NCBI RefSeq assembly: GCF_040719265.1
Contig: NZ_JBFDAH010000006.1
Location: 62,001 to 126,000, forward strand
Source of the DNA: Aliikangiella maris
Lineage (GTDB): Bacteria > Pseudomonadota > Gammaproteobacteria > Enterobacterales > Kangiellaceae
Direction of reading: 5' to 3'
DNA: 64,000 nucleotides
In this document: in pieces, positions 24,493-33,750 of the stretch
Layout of the letters: every line of letters starts with the position of its first letter
How positions within the stretch are numbered: the stretch's first letter is position 1
The notes under the pieces: model-generated
Databases searched by the model: none
The model's input: the letters and a program-made list of their open reading frames with translations, nothing else
Told to the model about the DNA's origin: nothing
Translations under genes and position numbers: made by a program

Positions 24493-25487
24493 GATGGCAA
24501 AACACCTGTTGCTAATTTGCCAGCATAATTAATGGCATAAAGTAAACTGTCGGCACTGGCACAATAATCGGCAGCAATTTCCAGCGCAGTGCCATGATCG
24601 ACCGAAGTGCGAATATAAGGCAATCCCAGAGTTATATTGGCACATTCACCAAAACCGAAAGCTTTAATTACTGGTAATCCTTGATCGTGATACATGGCGA
24701 GAAAAACATCGTAAGCTTTGCGTTTTTGCGGTGTAAATAAAGTATCAGCAGGAAATGGACCAAACACCGCGTGCCCCTGTTGAGCAAAACGCTGAATAAC
24801 TGGTTGAATCGTCTGCTGATCTTCATGTCCTAGTAAACCCTCTTCACCAGCATGAGGATTAAGCCCGCATACTGCCAGTTTGGGTTGTTTCAAATTAAAT
24901 TGATCAAATGCCTGTAAAATCACTTGAATGGTTTCACTAAGCGAGGCTTGGGTAATTGCTTCTGGTACTTTCGCTAATGGCAAATGCGTCGTTGCCAATG
25001 TGACTCGCAGCTCGTTACCTGCCAGCATCATTACGACCTTATTAACGCCGGCCAAATTAGCAAAATACTCTGTATGACCTAAAAATGATGGATCAACAGT
25101 ATTTAAATTGGCTTTATGAACAGGAGCGGTAACAATGGCATCTACCTTGCTTTGCAATGCCAAATCACTGGCTATTTTCAAGGTTTGTAAGGTTGCGGTG
25201 GCATTACGCTTATTCAACTTGCCGGCTTCAACCTTTTCAGGTAGCTCGATAGGAATAATAGCTAAATGGCCTGGGCGGTGCACCTGAGCTGGTTGCTGCC
25301 AATTAATTTGCTGTAAGGTTAAGTCTAAGTTAAGTGCTCGGGCGGTACTAATTAGCAATTTTTCGTCCGCAACCACAATGATTTGCGCAGCAATTTGCTG
25401 CTGCGCGATTTTCACAATCAGTTCCGGACCAATACCGGCGGGTTCTCCCATTGTAACGAGAATACGTGGTATTTTGTCTGTTCTCAT
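24489..25487 (-). CDS. pdxA: 4-hydroxythreonine-4-phosphate dehydrogenase
   Basis: A 332-aa PdxA, which oxidises 4-phosphohydroxy-L-threonine with NAD(P) in pyridoxal 5'-phosphate synthesis. MGEPAGIGPELIVK is the family opening. Metal-binding histidines are visible in GHTEYFANLAG, GLNPHAGEEGLLG and FLAMYHDQGLPV. Length is normal. It begins 27 nt after surA and overlaps rsmA by 4 nt. Confidence 0.97.
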   Translation of the reverse strand: MRTDKIPRILVTMGEPAGIGPELIVKIAQQQIAAQIIVVADEKLLISTARALNLDLTLQQINWQQPAQVHRPGHLAIIPIELPEKVEAGKLNKRNATATLQTLKIASDLALQSKVDAIVTAPVHKANLNTVDPSFLGHTEYFANLAGVNKVVMMLAGNELRVTLATTHLPLAKVPEAITQASLSETIQVILQAFDQFNLKQPKLAVCGLNPHAGEEGLLGHEDQQTIQPVIQRFAQQGHAVFGPFPADTLFTPQKRKAYDVFLAMYHDQGLPVIKAFGFGECANITLGLPYIRTSVDHGTALEIAADYCASADSLLYAINYAGKLATGVLPS

Positions 25488-25513
25488 ATTTTACTCAAAA
25501 ATCAGCTAAATAA

Positions 25514-26809
25514 TTATTTCTCATCAACAATTCGAATATAAGCCTGATCTTTCAGCTCGCGCAGCCAAAGTTGCGCCTCTTCTTCAAATTTACGCTTTTG
25601 TAGGATTCGGTAGGCAGTCTCACGCTTTTTCTCTTCAGTTTGATCTTTATCACGACGCCCTAGCACTTCTATAATGTGCCAGCCAAATTCAGTTTTCACC
25701 GGCTGACTCAACTCATTTATTGCTAACGAATTCATGACCTCGTTAAACTCGGGAACAAACGTCCCAGGGTCACTCCACTTTAAGTCACCACCTAAAGCGG
25801 CTGTTCCTTTGTCATCTGAAAATTCAATGGCCAAATCCTCAAATTTTTCACCATCCAAAATACGCTGACGAACTAGATTAATTTTATCTAATGCCGCTTT
25901 TTCATCGGTAATTAAATCAGGCGTAATGAGAATATGACGTACATGAGTTTGCATAACAGAGTGAGACTCAAAGCCTCCTTTGGTTTCAAAAAGTTTAAGG
26001 ATGTGTAAACCACTCCCACTGCGCAGTGGATCCGTAACATCACCAGTTTTTAAACTTCTGACGCTGTCAGCAAATAAACTGGGTAACTGAGACAAGCTTC
26101 GCCAGCCAAGACTTCCGCCAGAAAGCGCATTTTCACCAGCCGAATAGGTAATAGCATATTCCTGAAAATTAGCACCTCCACGTAAATCCATCACCAGATT
26201 TTCGGCAGTTGCACGAACTTTTGCTATTTCTTCAGGTGTCGCACTTTCAGCCAGAGGCAATAAAATATGACCTAGCGAATATTGAGTACGACTTTCACCT
26301 TCTTGATTAATCTGCACCAGCAAATTATCGATTTCTTTGTCACTAATTTGTATACGCCGCGAAACAACACCATTTCTTACTCGACTAATCATAATTTCAT
26401 TGCGTAAGTCTTCACGAAACAACGGCCAAGTATTACCTTCAGCGATTACCTGTTTTCTAAATTCATCCAGGCTCAACTGATTTTCGCCTGCAATTCGGGT
26501 CAAGGTTGCATCAAGTTCCGTGTCACTAATTCTGACACCAACACGCTTAGCCATTTGTAGTTGTAATGATTCAACAATTAATCGTTCGAGCACCTGCTCT
26601 TTTAGTTTTTCCAATTCAGGTACATTTTGTTTACGCTCTTTTATCTGCTGAATAATCGAATTAGTGCGTCTTACCAATTCACTGGCTAAAACCACATCAG
26701 AATCCACCAATGCCACAACTCGATCAACAATCTTTAAATTGGCTTGAGCAAAAACGGTATAAAAAGTCATTACCGTAACCAACCCAAGTTTAACTAATTT
26801 TTTCATCAT
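25514..26809 (-). CDS. surA: Periplasmic peptidyl-prolyl isomerase and outer-membrane chaperone SurA
   Basis: A 431-aa protein with a signal peptide ending near FAQA (residue 23). The SurA N-terminal chaperone domain begins KIVDRVVALVDSDVVLASEL, and two parvulin (PPIC) domains follow, at roughly residues 175-275 (YSLGHILLPL) and 285-385 (THVRHILITP), before a C-terminal helix. SurA escorts unfolded outer-membrane proteins, including LptD, to the BAM complex. The gene follows lptD by 148 nt and precedes pdxA. Two tandem ATG codons start the frame; the choice changes one residue. Confidence 0.97.
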   Translation of the reverse strand: MMKKLVKLGLVTVMTFYTVFAQANLKIVDRVVALVDSDVVLASELVRRTNSIIQQIKERKQNVPELEKLKEQVLERLIVESLQLQMAKRVGVRISDTELDATLTRIAGENQLSLDEFRKQVIAEGNTWPLFREDLRNEIMISRVRNGVVSRRIQISDKEIDNLLVQINQEGESRTQYSLGHILLPLAESATPEEIAKVRATAENLVMDLRGGANFQEYAITYSAGENALSGGSLGWRSLSQLPSLFADSVRSLKTGDVTDPLRSGSGLHILKLFETKGGFESHSVMQTHVRHILITPDLITDEKAALDKINLVRQRILDGEKFEDLAIEFSDDKGTAALGGDLKWSDPGTFVPEFNEVMNSLAINELSQPVKTEFGWHIIEVLGRRDKDQTEEKKRETAYRILQKRKFEEEAQLWLRELKDQAYIRIVDEK

Positions 26810-26957
26810 AAAACCATCAACTGCCTATTAAACAATATTGAATATTAATCGCTAAAGCTATTTATTGAGTAAAATTCTATATACATAAACTACGACGATA
26901 TTTGTTGTACTAATCAAATGTTGTCTAATTATCCAACAGATTAATCACGACAATAAC

Positions 26958-29459
26958 CTATCGACTTAAAAAAGGATCCTGATAACCAGGAATGCTGTCG
27001 GCAATAACCTCTTGTAGACCCGACTGTCCTGTACTACCTAAACCTTTAAATACAAATTGTAAATGAATACCATCATTATAACGGGCCCGATCTACCAGCG
27101 TGGGAGTTCCCATCGCATCAAGCTGAGTATTCAAATACTTTTGTGAAACCAGACGAATTGCCCAGCAACAAGAGCTATATTCTACCCCAAAAAGGCGTTC
27201 AATCGTCTGATCTTGCTCTAAATCACTATACCAGCGCCCAAGAATACGCCATTTATCGTTAATTGGCCAAGCAAAAGAAAGATCAAGTTCTTCATTAGTT
27301 TTGCCGTCAACATCACGATATCTGTGGGTTAAATTGACAATTTGATTGTCTTTGGGTTCAAAATTTATTTGTATTTGTGCCCGTTGAGTCTGATTTGTTG
27401 TGTCGTCCCATTGTACCTGACTGCGCAAAGATAGAGTCGCGCCTATCTGATATTCTAACTCAGCCAACCAGGGTGACTGTTGTTCCGTTTGAATAAATCC
27501 ATTGGCGAGTTGAGCCTTTCTATCCGCTAGATAATATATTCGCCCAAGAGTAAGACGAGCAATTTCAGCCCCATGACTGTTATTTAAAATTCGGTTGCCT
27601 AATGCTACGCTGAGCTGTTCCGTATCTCCGATTCGGTCAATACCACTGTAACGGTTCTCCTGCCAGAGCTGATATAGCGTAAAATCGGGCAAAGTTGTAT
27701 CAAATACATTAATTGCCTGCTGATTACGATAGGGTATATAAGTATATTTCAGCCGGGGTTCCAACGCGTAGGTGTAATGACTTTCCCCCATCGTGTAATG
27801 ACGATCCAGATAAATTCCGCTATCGAGACTGACCACAGGTAAATGGCGCGAAAGCGTCTGTTTGTCGTCAGTCAGCTGATCTTGCTGCTCATATCGGCTC
27901 GCTTGAAATGCAACTTTGGGAATCAAATAGCCCCAACTTTGTTGCATTGGATAGCTGATTGTTGGTGACAAATGGGCTCTTATTCCTTCAATCTGCTTCA
28001 CGTCTTTATGTGAAAATTGCGTTATCTCAGAATCCAATTGCCAACGAATTCCGTTATCACTTAAATGATCGGCACTTATCTGCCAACTGGGCAGATAGCG
28101 ATAGCTTTCATCTCCTATCAGTGACTGGTGAGTCAACAAAAACCAGTTCATTTGCCAGATTTCATCTTGATAAGCTAAATTAAGCTGACTGGTTAAACGT
28201 GTTTGGTTAGCTAGTCCCAAACCAGAAGAAAAATCTCGCAAATAATCATCATCACTAACGCGTTTGGCACTCATTTGTAATGACCAGTTGCTATTAAAAC
28301 GCGCTTTGCTATTTATTCGACCTAGCCAGCGTTCTTCAGATTTTGTGATGCTGGCAGTATCATATAATCGATCTTGCTCCATCCACTCTAGATAAAGATC
28401 AGACTCAAATCGCTGAGTTAACCAGCGAACTTCTGTTCCGAGCTGCTCTCCACGCTTTTCTATGTAACGCGGTAAAAAAGTGGCATCAATCCAAGGAGCA
28501 ATATTCCAATAAATAGGTTGAGCATAGTCTAAACCGTCATCATCACTCATTTTAAATCGAGGTGACAATAATCCGGACTTGCGACGATCATCGATAGGAA
28601 AGCTGACGTAAGGAAAATAGAACACCGGAAAATCTTCAATTTTTAATACAGAATGCCAAGCCTGACCTCGACCTTCTTCCTGATTGATTACCATTTCACC
28701 TGTCGATAATTGCCAACTTTGATTATTTACCGGACAGGTGCTAAATGTTAGCTCCTTTAATTCAATGGTTTCGCCGGGTACGGCATAAATTGTGTCAGCC
28801 TGGCCATTTGCTTGATTAGAAAACAGGTAAAAACGCGCATCATTGATCGTAATTGACTGATTTTTATCGGATTTAATCAACGAATCTGCGACAAATAAGG
28901 TATTAAACGACTCTAGAGAGACCCCACTTTTAGCTATCGTTTGCTGACGCTGATGATCAATTTGGATTTCTTGTGTGCGAATCAAATAGTCGGCATTAAT
29001 TATTTTTAAGTTACCCTTAAATACAGATTGTCCATTACCCATTTGCGGTACGCTGTCAGCCAAAATTTTAGTAAACCGCTGGATATTTTTATTGTCATCT
29101 TGCAACAACAAACTATTAGGAATTTCACGCCGAGGTTGTGGTTTAGGCATCGAAGAATCGAATATGACGGACGAATTGACAGAATTATTCGACTGGCACT
29201 GACCAAATGATGAAAAGTCAGCAGGTAACTCAACAAAACGCGATTGAAAATAAGGAAAATCAGTGTCATTTAAGTTAACTTCAGCTGTCGCGTCACTAGA
29301 TTTAGCTGAAGACTCTGTCGCATTTATGGCGGCGCCAGGATGTAAAATTCCGCAATAGAGCAACATTCCAACAAGCAACTTTGCATGGACTTGTTTAATA
29401 TGGATTTGTTTGCTGTAAACTTGACGGAAGATCAGTTTAATTATTTTTTTCAAAATCAC
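26958..29459 (-). CDS. lptD: LPS-assembly protein LptD
   Basis: An 833-aa outer-membrane protein that inserts lipopolysaccharide into the outer leaflet with LptE. After an N-terminal signal region there is the LptA-like jellyroll domain (about residues 140-270: GNLKIINADYLIRTQEIQ) and a long beta-barrel with alternating hydrophobic strands. The cysteines used for the LptD disulfide switch all appear: one early (GQCQ, about residue 88), one after the jellyroll (STCPV) and an adjacent pair near the end (YSSCCW). The frame starts with GTG at 29459 without a strong ribosome site, and the N-terminus is longer and more basic than usual (a near-repeat KQIHIKQVHAK), so a later start is possible. It is divergent from amgK. 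Confidence 0.95.
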   Translation of the reverse strand: MILKKIIKLIFRQVYSKQIHIKQVHAKLLVGMLLYCGILHPGAAINATESSAKSSDATAEVNLNDTDFPYFQSRFVELPADFSSFGQCQSNNSVNSSVIFDSSMPKPQPRREIPNSLLLQDDNKNIQRFTKILADSVPQMGNGQSVFKGNLKIINADYLIRTQEIQIDHQRQQTIAKSGVSLESFNTLFVADSLIKSDKNQSITINDARFYLFSNQANGQADTIYAVPGETIELKELTFSTCPVNNQSWQLSTGEMVINQEEGRGQAWHSVLKIEDFPVFYFPYVSFPIDDRRKSGLLSPRFKMSDDDGLDYAQPIYWNIAPWIDATFLPRYIEKRGEQLGTEVRWLTQRFESDLYLEWMEQDRLYDTASITKSEERWLGRINSKARFNSNWSLQMSAKRVSDDDYLRDFSSGLGLANQTRLTSQLNLAYQDEIWQMNWFLLTHQSLIGDESYRYLPSWQISADHLSDNGIRWQLDSEITQFSHKDVKQIEGIRAHLSPTISYPMQQSWGYLIPKVAFQASRYEQQDQLTDDKQTLSRHLPVVSLDSGIYLDRHYTMGESHYTYALEPRLKYTYIPYRNQQAINVFDTTLPDFTLYQLWQENRYSGIDRIGDTEQLSVALGNRILNNSHGAEIARLTLGRIYYLADRKAQLANGFIQTEQQSPWLAELEYQIGATLSLRSQVQWDDTTNQTQRAQIQINFEPKDNQIVNLTHRYRDVDGKTNEELDLSFAWPINDKWRILGRWYSDLEQDQTIERLFGVEYSSCCWAIRLVSQKYLNTQLDAMGTPTLVDRARYNDGIHLQFVFKGLGSTGQSGLQEVIADSIPGYQDPFLSR

Positions 29460-29701
29460 AGATGCCAGCTGAAAATCAGATTAAAAATTGCGCCTAAACA
29501 GGTTGGTAATCATACTTGAATTAGGCATTAACCGAAATAGCAATAGCCCGCTTATTTCGAGCTGTAAAGTTTCACTTGTGCCGCCAACTGATATCTTGTG
29601 GTTAACCAAAATTGCAGGCATTATGCAATTTTCTGTACCATTTAAATTAAACTCATTTAAGTTGAACATATTTACATCAACAAAAACGAAAAATACTTCC
29701 T

Positions 29702-30727
29702 ATGAGCGAATTACAACTCCAACAACAGCAACGCCAACAACAACTGGCAATTTGGGCATCTCAATCGCTCGGCATTTCCCCCCCAACACTCACTAGTGTT
29801 TCTGGCGATGCCAGTTTTCGCCGATATTTTCGCTTTCAGACGGTCATTGAGGGCAAACCTTGCTCGATTATTGCCGTAGATTCGCCACCAGCAACAGAAA
29901 AAAATACCGAGTTCTGCGCTATTAGGGCGTTGTTTGCGAATCACCAATTACATGTCCCTGATTTAATTGATTGCGACATGCAACAAGGATTTTTTCTACT
30001 CAGCGATTTAGGCGATACGCTTTATTTATCTCAATTAACAACGCAAACCGCCGAGGCGCTTTACCAACATGCGATGCAAGCATTGCTGAAAATTCAGCAA
30101 ATTCCTCTAAATGATGTACAACTGCCAGCCTATAATCGTGAATTATTAGCATTTGAATTATCTTTATTTAATGACTGGTTTTTGCAGAAACATCTGCAAC
30201 TGGCGCTAACACCTTACGAAAAACAGATGTTAGCGCAAACTTTTGAGCAACTGATTAATAACGCACTAAATCAGACTCAGGTGGTTGTTCATCGTGACTA
30301 TCATTCAAGAAACTTGATGATCTGTGCGCAGCAAACCCCAGGAATTATCGATTTTCAGGATGCCGTCACAGGCCCAGTTACTTATGATCTGGTATCGTTA
30401 ATGAAAGATTGCTACATCGAATGGCCGGAGCATCAAGTTAAGAAGTGGTCTGAAAATTATTGTCAGCAATTGCATCAGGCAGCGATTAGTTCGCAACCCT
30501 TTACTGATTTTTACCGCGACTTTGAATGGATGGGAATGCAACGTCATATTAAGGTGTTAGGTATTTTTTGCCGATTAAATTATCGCGACAATAAACCACA
30601 ATACCTGAACGATTTACCACTCACATTCCGCTATTTAATTAATGCCGCCAACCAATACGCGGAATTTAGCGAATTTAGTGCGTTTTTAGCACAAAAAATA
30701 GCCCCACACATCAAGATGGACAATTAA
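29702..30727 (+). CDS. amgK: N-acetylmuramate/N-acetylglucosamine kinase AmgK
   Basis: A 341-aa kinase of the aminoglycoside phosphotransferase fold. AmgK phosphorylates the anomeric carbon of MurNAc in the peptidoglycan recycling route that bypasses de novo UDP-MurNAc synthesis (known from Pseudomonas). SGDASFRRYFRF is the family P-loop region; the catalytic motif is VHRDYHSRNLMI and the metal-binding motif IIDFQDAVTGP. The N-terminus is unusually Gln-rich (QLQQQQRQQQ). The murU gene follows after 46 nt, and the divergent lptD is the conserved neighbour, both supporting the call. Confidence 0.94.
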   Translation: MSELQLQQQQRQQQLAIWASQSLGISPPTLTSVSGDASFRRYFRFQTVIEGKPCSIIAVDSPPATEKNTEFCAIRALFANHQLHVPDLIDCDMQQGFFLLSDLGDTLYLSQLTTQTAEALYQHAMQALLKIQQIPLNDVQLPAYNRELLAFELSLFNDWFLQKHLQLALTPYEKQMLAQTFEQLINNALNQTQVVVHRDYHSRNLMICAQQTPGIIDFQDAVTGPVTYDLVSLMKDCYIEWPEHQVKKWSENYCQQLHQAAISSQPFTDFYRDFEWMGMQRHIKVLGIFCRLNYRDNKPQYLNDLPLTFRYLINAANQYAEFSEFSAFLAQKIAPHIKMDN

Positions 30728-30773
30728 TAGACTGCAAAGGACATTTGATGAAGAGGACACAGGACAACCCGAT

Positions 30774-31487
30774 ATGAAAGCTATGATTTTAGCCGCTGGA
30801 CGTGGTGAAAGAATGATGCCATTAACTGAGTACACCCCCAAACCTTTACTCCAGGTTAACGGCAAACCATTACTTGAGTATCATATAATTCGTCTGAAAA
30901 ATGCCGGCTTTAGTGACATTGTCATCAATCATTGTTACTTGGGAGAGCAAATAGAAGCCTATTTTGGTGATGGCTCTCGTTGGCATGTCAATATATCCTG
31001 GTCGCCTGAATCGAAAGCTTTAGAAACGGCCGGGGGTATTCGTCAAGCACTTGATTTACTGGGAGATCAGCCATTTCTGGTGGTCAATGGTGATATTTGG
31101 ACTGATTATCCCTTCCACAGCCTACCAGCCTCGGAGTTTGTCGACTCACTTAAACATCAGCAAACTTTGGCACATTTAATACTTATCAATAACCCGATAC
31201 AAAATTCGGCCGGAGACTTTGGATTAATTGCCAATAAAGTCACTAATCACGCAAAATCAATGTGGACTTTTTCAGGCATTGCGTTATACCATCCAGCCTT
31301 TATCAAATCATGTCAGCCGTTGATTCCCCAAAGTTTAACACCGATGTTGCGTGAAGCCGCAACCCTGGGTTTGTTAACAGGAGAAGTTTACTCTGGAGAA
31401 TGGCGTGATATCGGCACTCCCGAACGACTTTCAACATTAGAGCAGGATTTAAAAAACCAATCAGACCTGTGCGGAAAAAGGTTTTGA
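30774..31487 (+). CDS. murU: N-acetylmuramate alpha-1-phosphate uridylyltransferase MurU
   Basis: A 237-aa sugar nucleotidyltransferase. MurU joins MurNAc-1-phosphate, the AmgK product, with UTP to give UDP-MurNAc. The nucleotide-binding opening is AMILAAGRGERMMPLTEYTPKPLL; LVVNGDIWTDYPF carries the catalytic Asp, and SGEWRDIGTPERLSTLE the C-terminal motif. AGGA 9-10 nt upstream supports the ATG. The amgK-murU pair gives the cell a fosfomycin-bypassing recycling route, by analogy with Pseudomonas. Confidence 0.95.
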   Translation: MKAMILAAGRGERMMPLTEYTPKPLLQVNGKPLLEYHIIRLKNAGFSDIVINHCYLGEQIEAYFGDGSRWHVNISWSPESKALETAGGIRQALDLLGDQPFLVVNGDIWTDYPFHSLPASEFVDSLKHQQTLAHLILINNPIQNSAGDFGLIANKVTNHAKSMWTFSGIALYHPAFIKSCQPLIPQSLTPMLREAATLGLLTGEVYSGEWRDIGTPERLSTLEQDLKNQSDLCGKRF

Positions 31488-31498
31488 ATTAAATAACT

Positions 31499-32314
31499 AT
31501 GAAGATTTTTGGAAAAGTGATTTGTGGTGCGTTGGGTTTCAGTATCGGAGGCCCCATTGGTCTATTGATAGGCTTATGGATTGGTCACTCCTTCGACAAA
31601 GGAATCAGTCAGGATTTTGGCCATTTTTTCGATAGCGCCAACCACGATGGTGATCCCAGTAAAATCCGTGAAATTTATTTTGAAACGACCTTTGCTGTAC
31701 TTGGCCATTTAGCCAAAGCCGATGGCGTCGTTAAACAATCCGAAATTGATGCCGCCGAACAAATTATGCTAAAGCTAGGGCTAACAGGAGAAAAACGTCA
31801 GCGAGCCATTAACTCATTTAATTTTGGAAAGTCAGCCGAATTTGACTTAGAAGCACAACTAAAAGGGTTACTAGTCAACTTTGCTCGCAAACCCAGTTTA
31901 ATCCAAATGTTTCTTGAAATTCAGATTTTTTGCGCAACAGCAGACGGCCGAGTTTCAGAAAAAGAACTGCAAATTTTATATGAAATTGGCAGTGCCTTTA
32001 AAATCCCCCCTAGACAAATTGATCAACTGATTAATATGGTCATTGCACAGCAATCATTTTATCAGCATAGTCGAAATCAACAAAACACCTCGTCAAAAGC
32101 CCCATCAATTGAGCAAGCCTATGCCGTTTTGGGCATAAAAAATAATGCCTCAACTCAAGAAGTCAAACAAGCCTACCGAAAATTAATGTCACAACACCAC
32201 CCAGATAAGCTAGTCTCTAAAGGTATGCCAGAAGAAATGGTTAAAATGGCAACCGAAAAATCGCAAGAAATCCAATCTGCCTATGAAATGATTAAAAAAC
32301 ACAAGGGGTTTTGA
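31499..32314 (+). CDS. djlA: Membrane-anchored DnaJ-like co-chaperone DjlA
   Basis: A 271-aa protein with the DjlA layout: an N-terminal glycine-rich membrane helix (GALGFSIGGPIGLLIGLWIG), a central TerB-like helical domain (about residues 55-180, KADGVVKQSEIDAAEQIM), and a C-terminal J domain (about 205-270) with the HPD motif in SQHHPDKL. DjlA stimulates the ATPase of DnaK at the inner membrane. It follows murU by 11 nt, and its TGA overlaps the ATG of the next gene. Confidence 0.95.
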   Translation: MKIFGKVICGALGFSIGGPIGLLIGLWIGHSFDKGISQDFGHFFDSANHDGDPSKIREIYFETTFAVLGHLAKADGVVKQSEIDAAEQIMLKLGLTGEKRQRAINSFNFGKSAEFDLEAQLKGLLVNFARKPSLIQMFLEIQIFCATADGRVSEKELQILYEIGSAFKIPPRQIDQLINMVIAQQSFYQHSRNQQNTSSKAPSIEQAYAVLGIKNNASTQEVKQAYRKLMSQHHPDKLVSKGMPEEMVKMATEKSQEIQSAYEMIKKHKGF

Positions 32315-32862
32315 TGAATTTACTGATTCGTGCACTGATATTTACCGGATTTTTGGTGAGCTTTTCTGCGCATGCGATTGATGGATTTATACTCAGCTTT
32401 GGAAAAGGAATAGACGACACACTCGTTCAATCTCGAAGCACGAATGGCGCTAATCAAATAAGTGCAGGATTAACTTTTGACAGTGAGCTTAGCTTTGCTC
32501 ATCCATTAGTAGGCTTTGCGCAAAATCATTATGAATTTTACTTAAGCCAAATATCACATCAACAGACTATCAATATTGTTGCACTCAGACCAACTTTTAC
32601 TTTTTGGCCTACGCCAGAGAAAAAAAGCCGTTGGTTCTGGCAAGCAGGACTCGGGCTTGCAATGTTTAATGAACGCAATTTTGGCGAGATTGAGCTATCG
32701 ACTAACTGGCAATTTAATACCATGTTGGGTATTGGTAGAATGATAGATAAAAACCACCAACATTCACTAACTTTGCGTTATAATCATTATTCTAACGCTT
32801 ATATTAAAACCCCAAATCCAGGCATCGACACCATCAGCCTCGACTGGGTGAGCCGACTTTGA
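32314..32862 (+). CDS. PagL-like lipid A 3-O-deacylase (acyloxyacyl hydrolase family)
   Basis: A 182-aa predicted outer-membrane beta-barrel with a signal peptide (ends near AHAI). The C-terminal motif LRYNHYSNAYIKTPNPGID matches the PagL active-site region, with the His and Ser of HYSN present; the position usually occupied by Glu (NPGIE) is Asp here. Family members remove the 3-linked acyl chain of lipid A to remodel LPS. An AAGGGG site precedes the ATG, which overlaps the djlA stop by one base. Whether the Asp supports catalysis is unknown. Confidence 0.78.
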   Translation: MNLLIRALIFTGFLVSFSAHAIDGFILSFGKGIDDTLVQSRSTNGANQISAGLTFDSELSFAHPLVGFAQNHYEFYLSQISHQQTINIVALRPTFTFWPTPEKKSRWFWQAGLGLAMFNERNFGEIELSTNWQFNTMLGIGRMIDKNHQHSLTLRYNHYSNAYIKTPNPGIDTISLDWVSRL

Positions 32863-32887
32863 TTAATCGGCTATAATTTAGCAAGAA

Positions 32888-32904
32888 CGGTTTTAATAAA
32901 ACCG
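32888..32904. terminator. Short stem-loop after the PagL-like gene
   Basis: CGGTTTT and AAAACCG flank an AAT loop, 26 nt after the stop. Seven base pairs without a following T-run; may end the amgK-murU-djlA-pagL transcript or act as an RNA-stability element. Confidence 0.4.
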
Positions 32905-33031
32905 AGTCAAGTGCTGGACGAAATGAAAAGTTTAAGTTTTTAGTTTCGTTGAATACACTTTAAAATTTTAACTTTTGGTTTTAAACTTTCACAAGAAAAC
33001 TCAGCTTCTTGTGTGATTACATAGGTAAATT

Positions 33032-33661
33032 ATGAGTCAGTCAATTCGTCAACAGCAACTTGTCACCATGTTAACCATGCAAGATAGCATGAATCAAAAA
33101 GTTCATCCTAAATGGCTCAAACAAAATTTTCAGTGGTATCGAGCGATTTGGATCGAATGTGCTGAAATGCTCGACCATTATGGCTGGAAATGGTGGAAAC
33201 ATCAGTCTCCCGATATGGAACAGGTAAAGCTTGAATTAGTCGACATATTTCACTTTGGATTAAGTTGTCGGTTAAGCGACAGTGACGACTACCAGCAGAT
33301 TGCAGAAACATTAGACTATGAATTTTCCGATATTCGACATGCCGACGAATTTCGTACAACGCTTGAAGATCTTGCATTAAATACGCTACAAACCAAATCG
33401 TTTAATGCTCAAATTTTTGCAGGCTGTATGCAACAAATTAATATGCCATTCGACGAATTGTTTACCAGCTATATTGGAAAAAACATTTTAAACCGATTTA
33501 GACAAGATCATGGTTACAAAGAAGGCCACTATCAAAAAGTTTGGGACAATAAAGAAGATAATGAACATTTGATTGACGTGATTCAGTCTCTTGACAGTAG
33601 CAGCACAGATTTTGCCGATAATGTTTATCAGGCACTCTCTCAGCGTTATCCGGCTTCATGA
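33032..33661 (+). CDS. Dimeric dUTP diphosphatase (dUTPase_2 family)
   Basis: A 209-aa all-alpha dUTPase, unrelated to the trimeric Dut family and found in some bacteria, phages and kinetoplastids. It hydrolyses dUTP to dUMP, keeping uracil out of DNA and supplying thymidylate synthesis. The metal-binding helices are intact: WIECAEMLDHYGWKWW and KLELVDIFHFGLS, followed by YIGKNILNRFRQDHGYKEG. AGG lies 7-8 nt before the ATG. The 169-nt upstream region holds the short stem-loop above and AT-rich DNA that may contain a promoter. Confidence 0.9.
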   Translation: MSQSIRQQQLVTMLTMQDSMNQKVHPKWLKQNFQWYRAIWIECAEMLDHYGWKWWKHQSPDMEQVKLELVDIFHFGLSCRLSDSDDYQQIAETLDYEFSDIRHADEFRTTLEDLALNTLQTKSFNAQIFAGCMQQINMPFDELFTSYIGKNILNRFRQDHGYKEGHYQKVWDNKEDNEHLIDVIQSLDSSSTDFADNVYQALSQRYPAS

Positions 33662-33750
33662 GCTTCCCAAATTAATTCATAATAAAGAGATTCTATTAAA
33701 AAATAGTAGTCTGAAATCTGCCTTTTTAATTATCTATCGATATTGCTGAT

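Noticed and set aside
29481..29669. 62-codon frame upstream of lptD on the minus strand
   Set aside because: No recognisable family, irregular composition and no good ribosome site; more likely the lptD leader.
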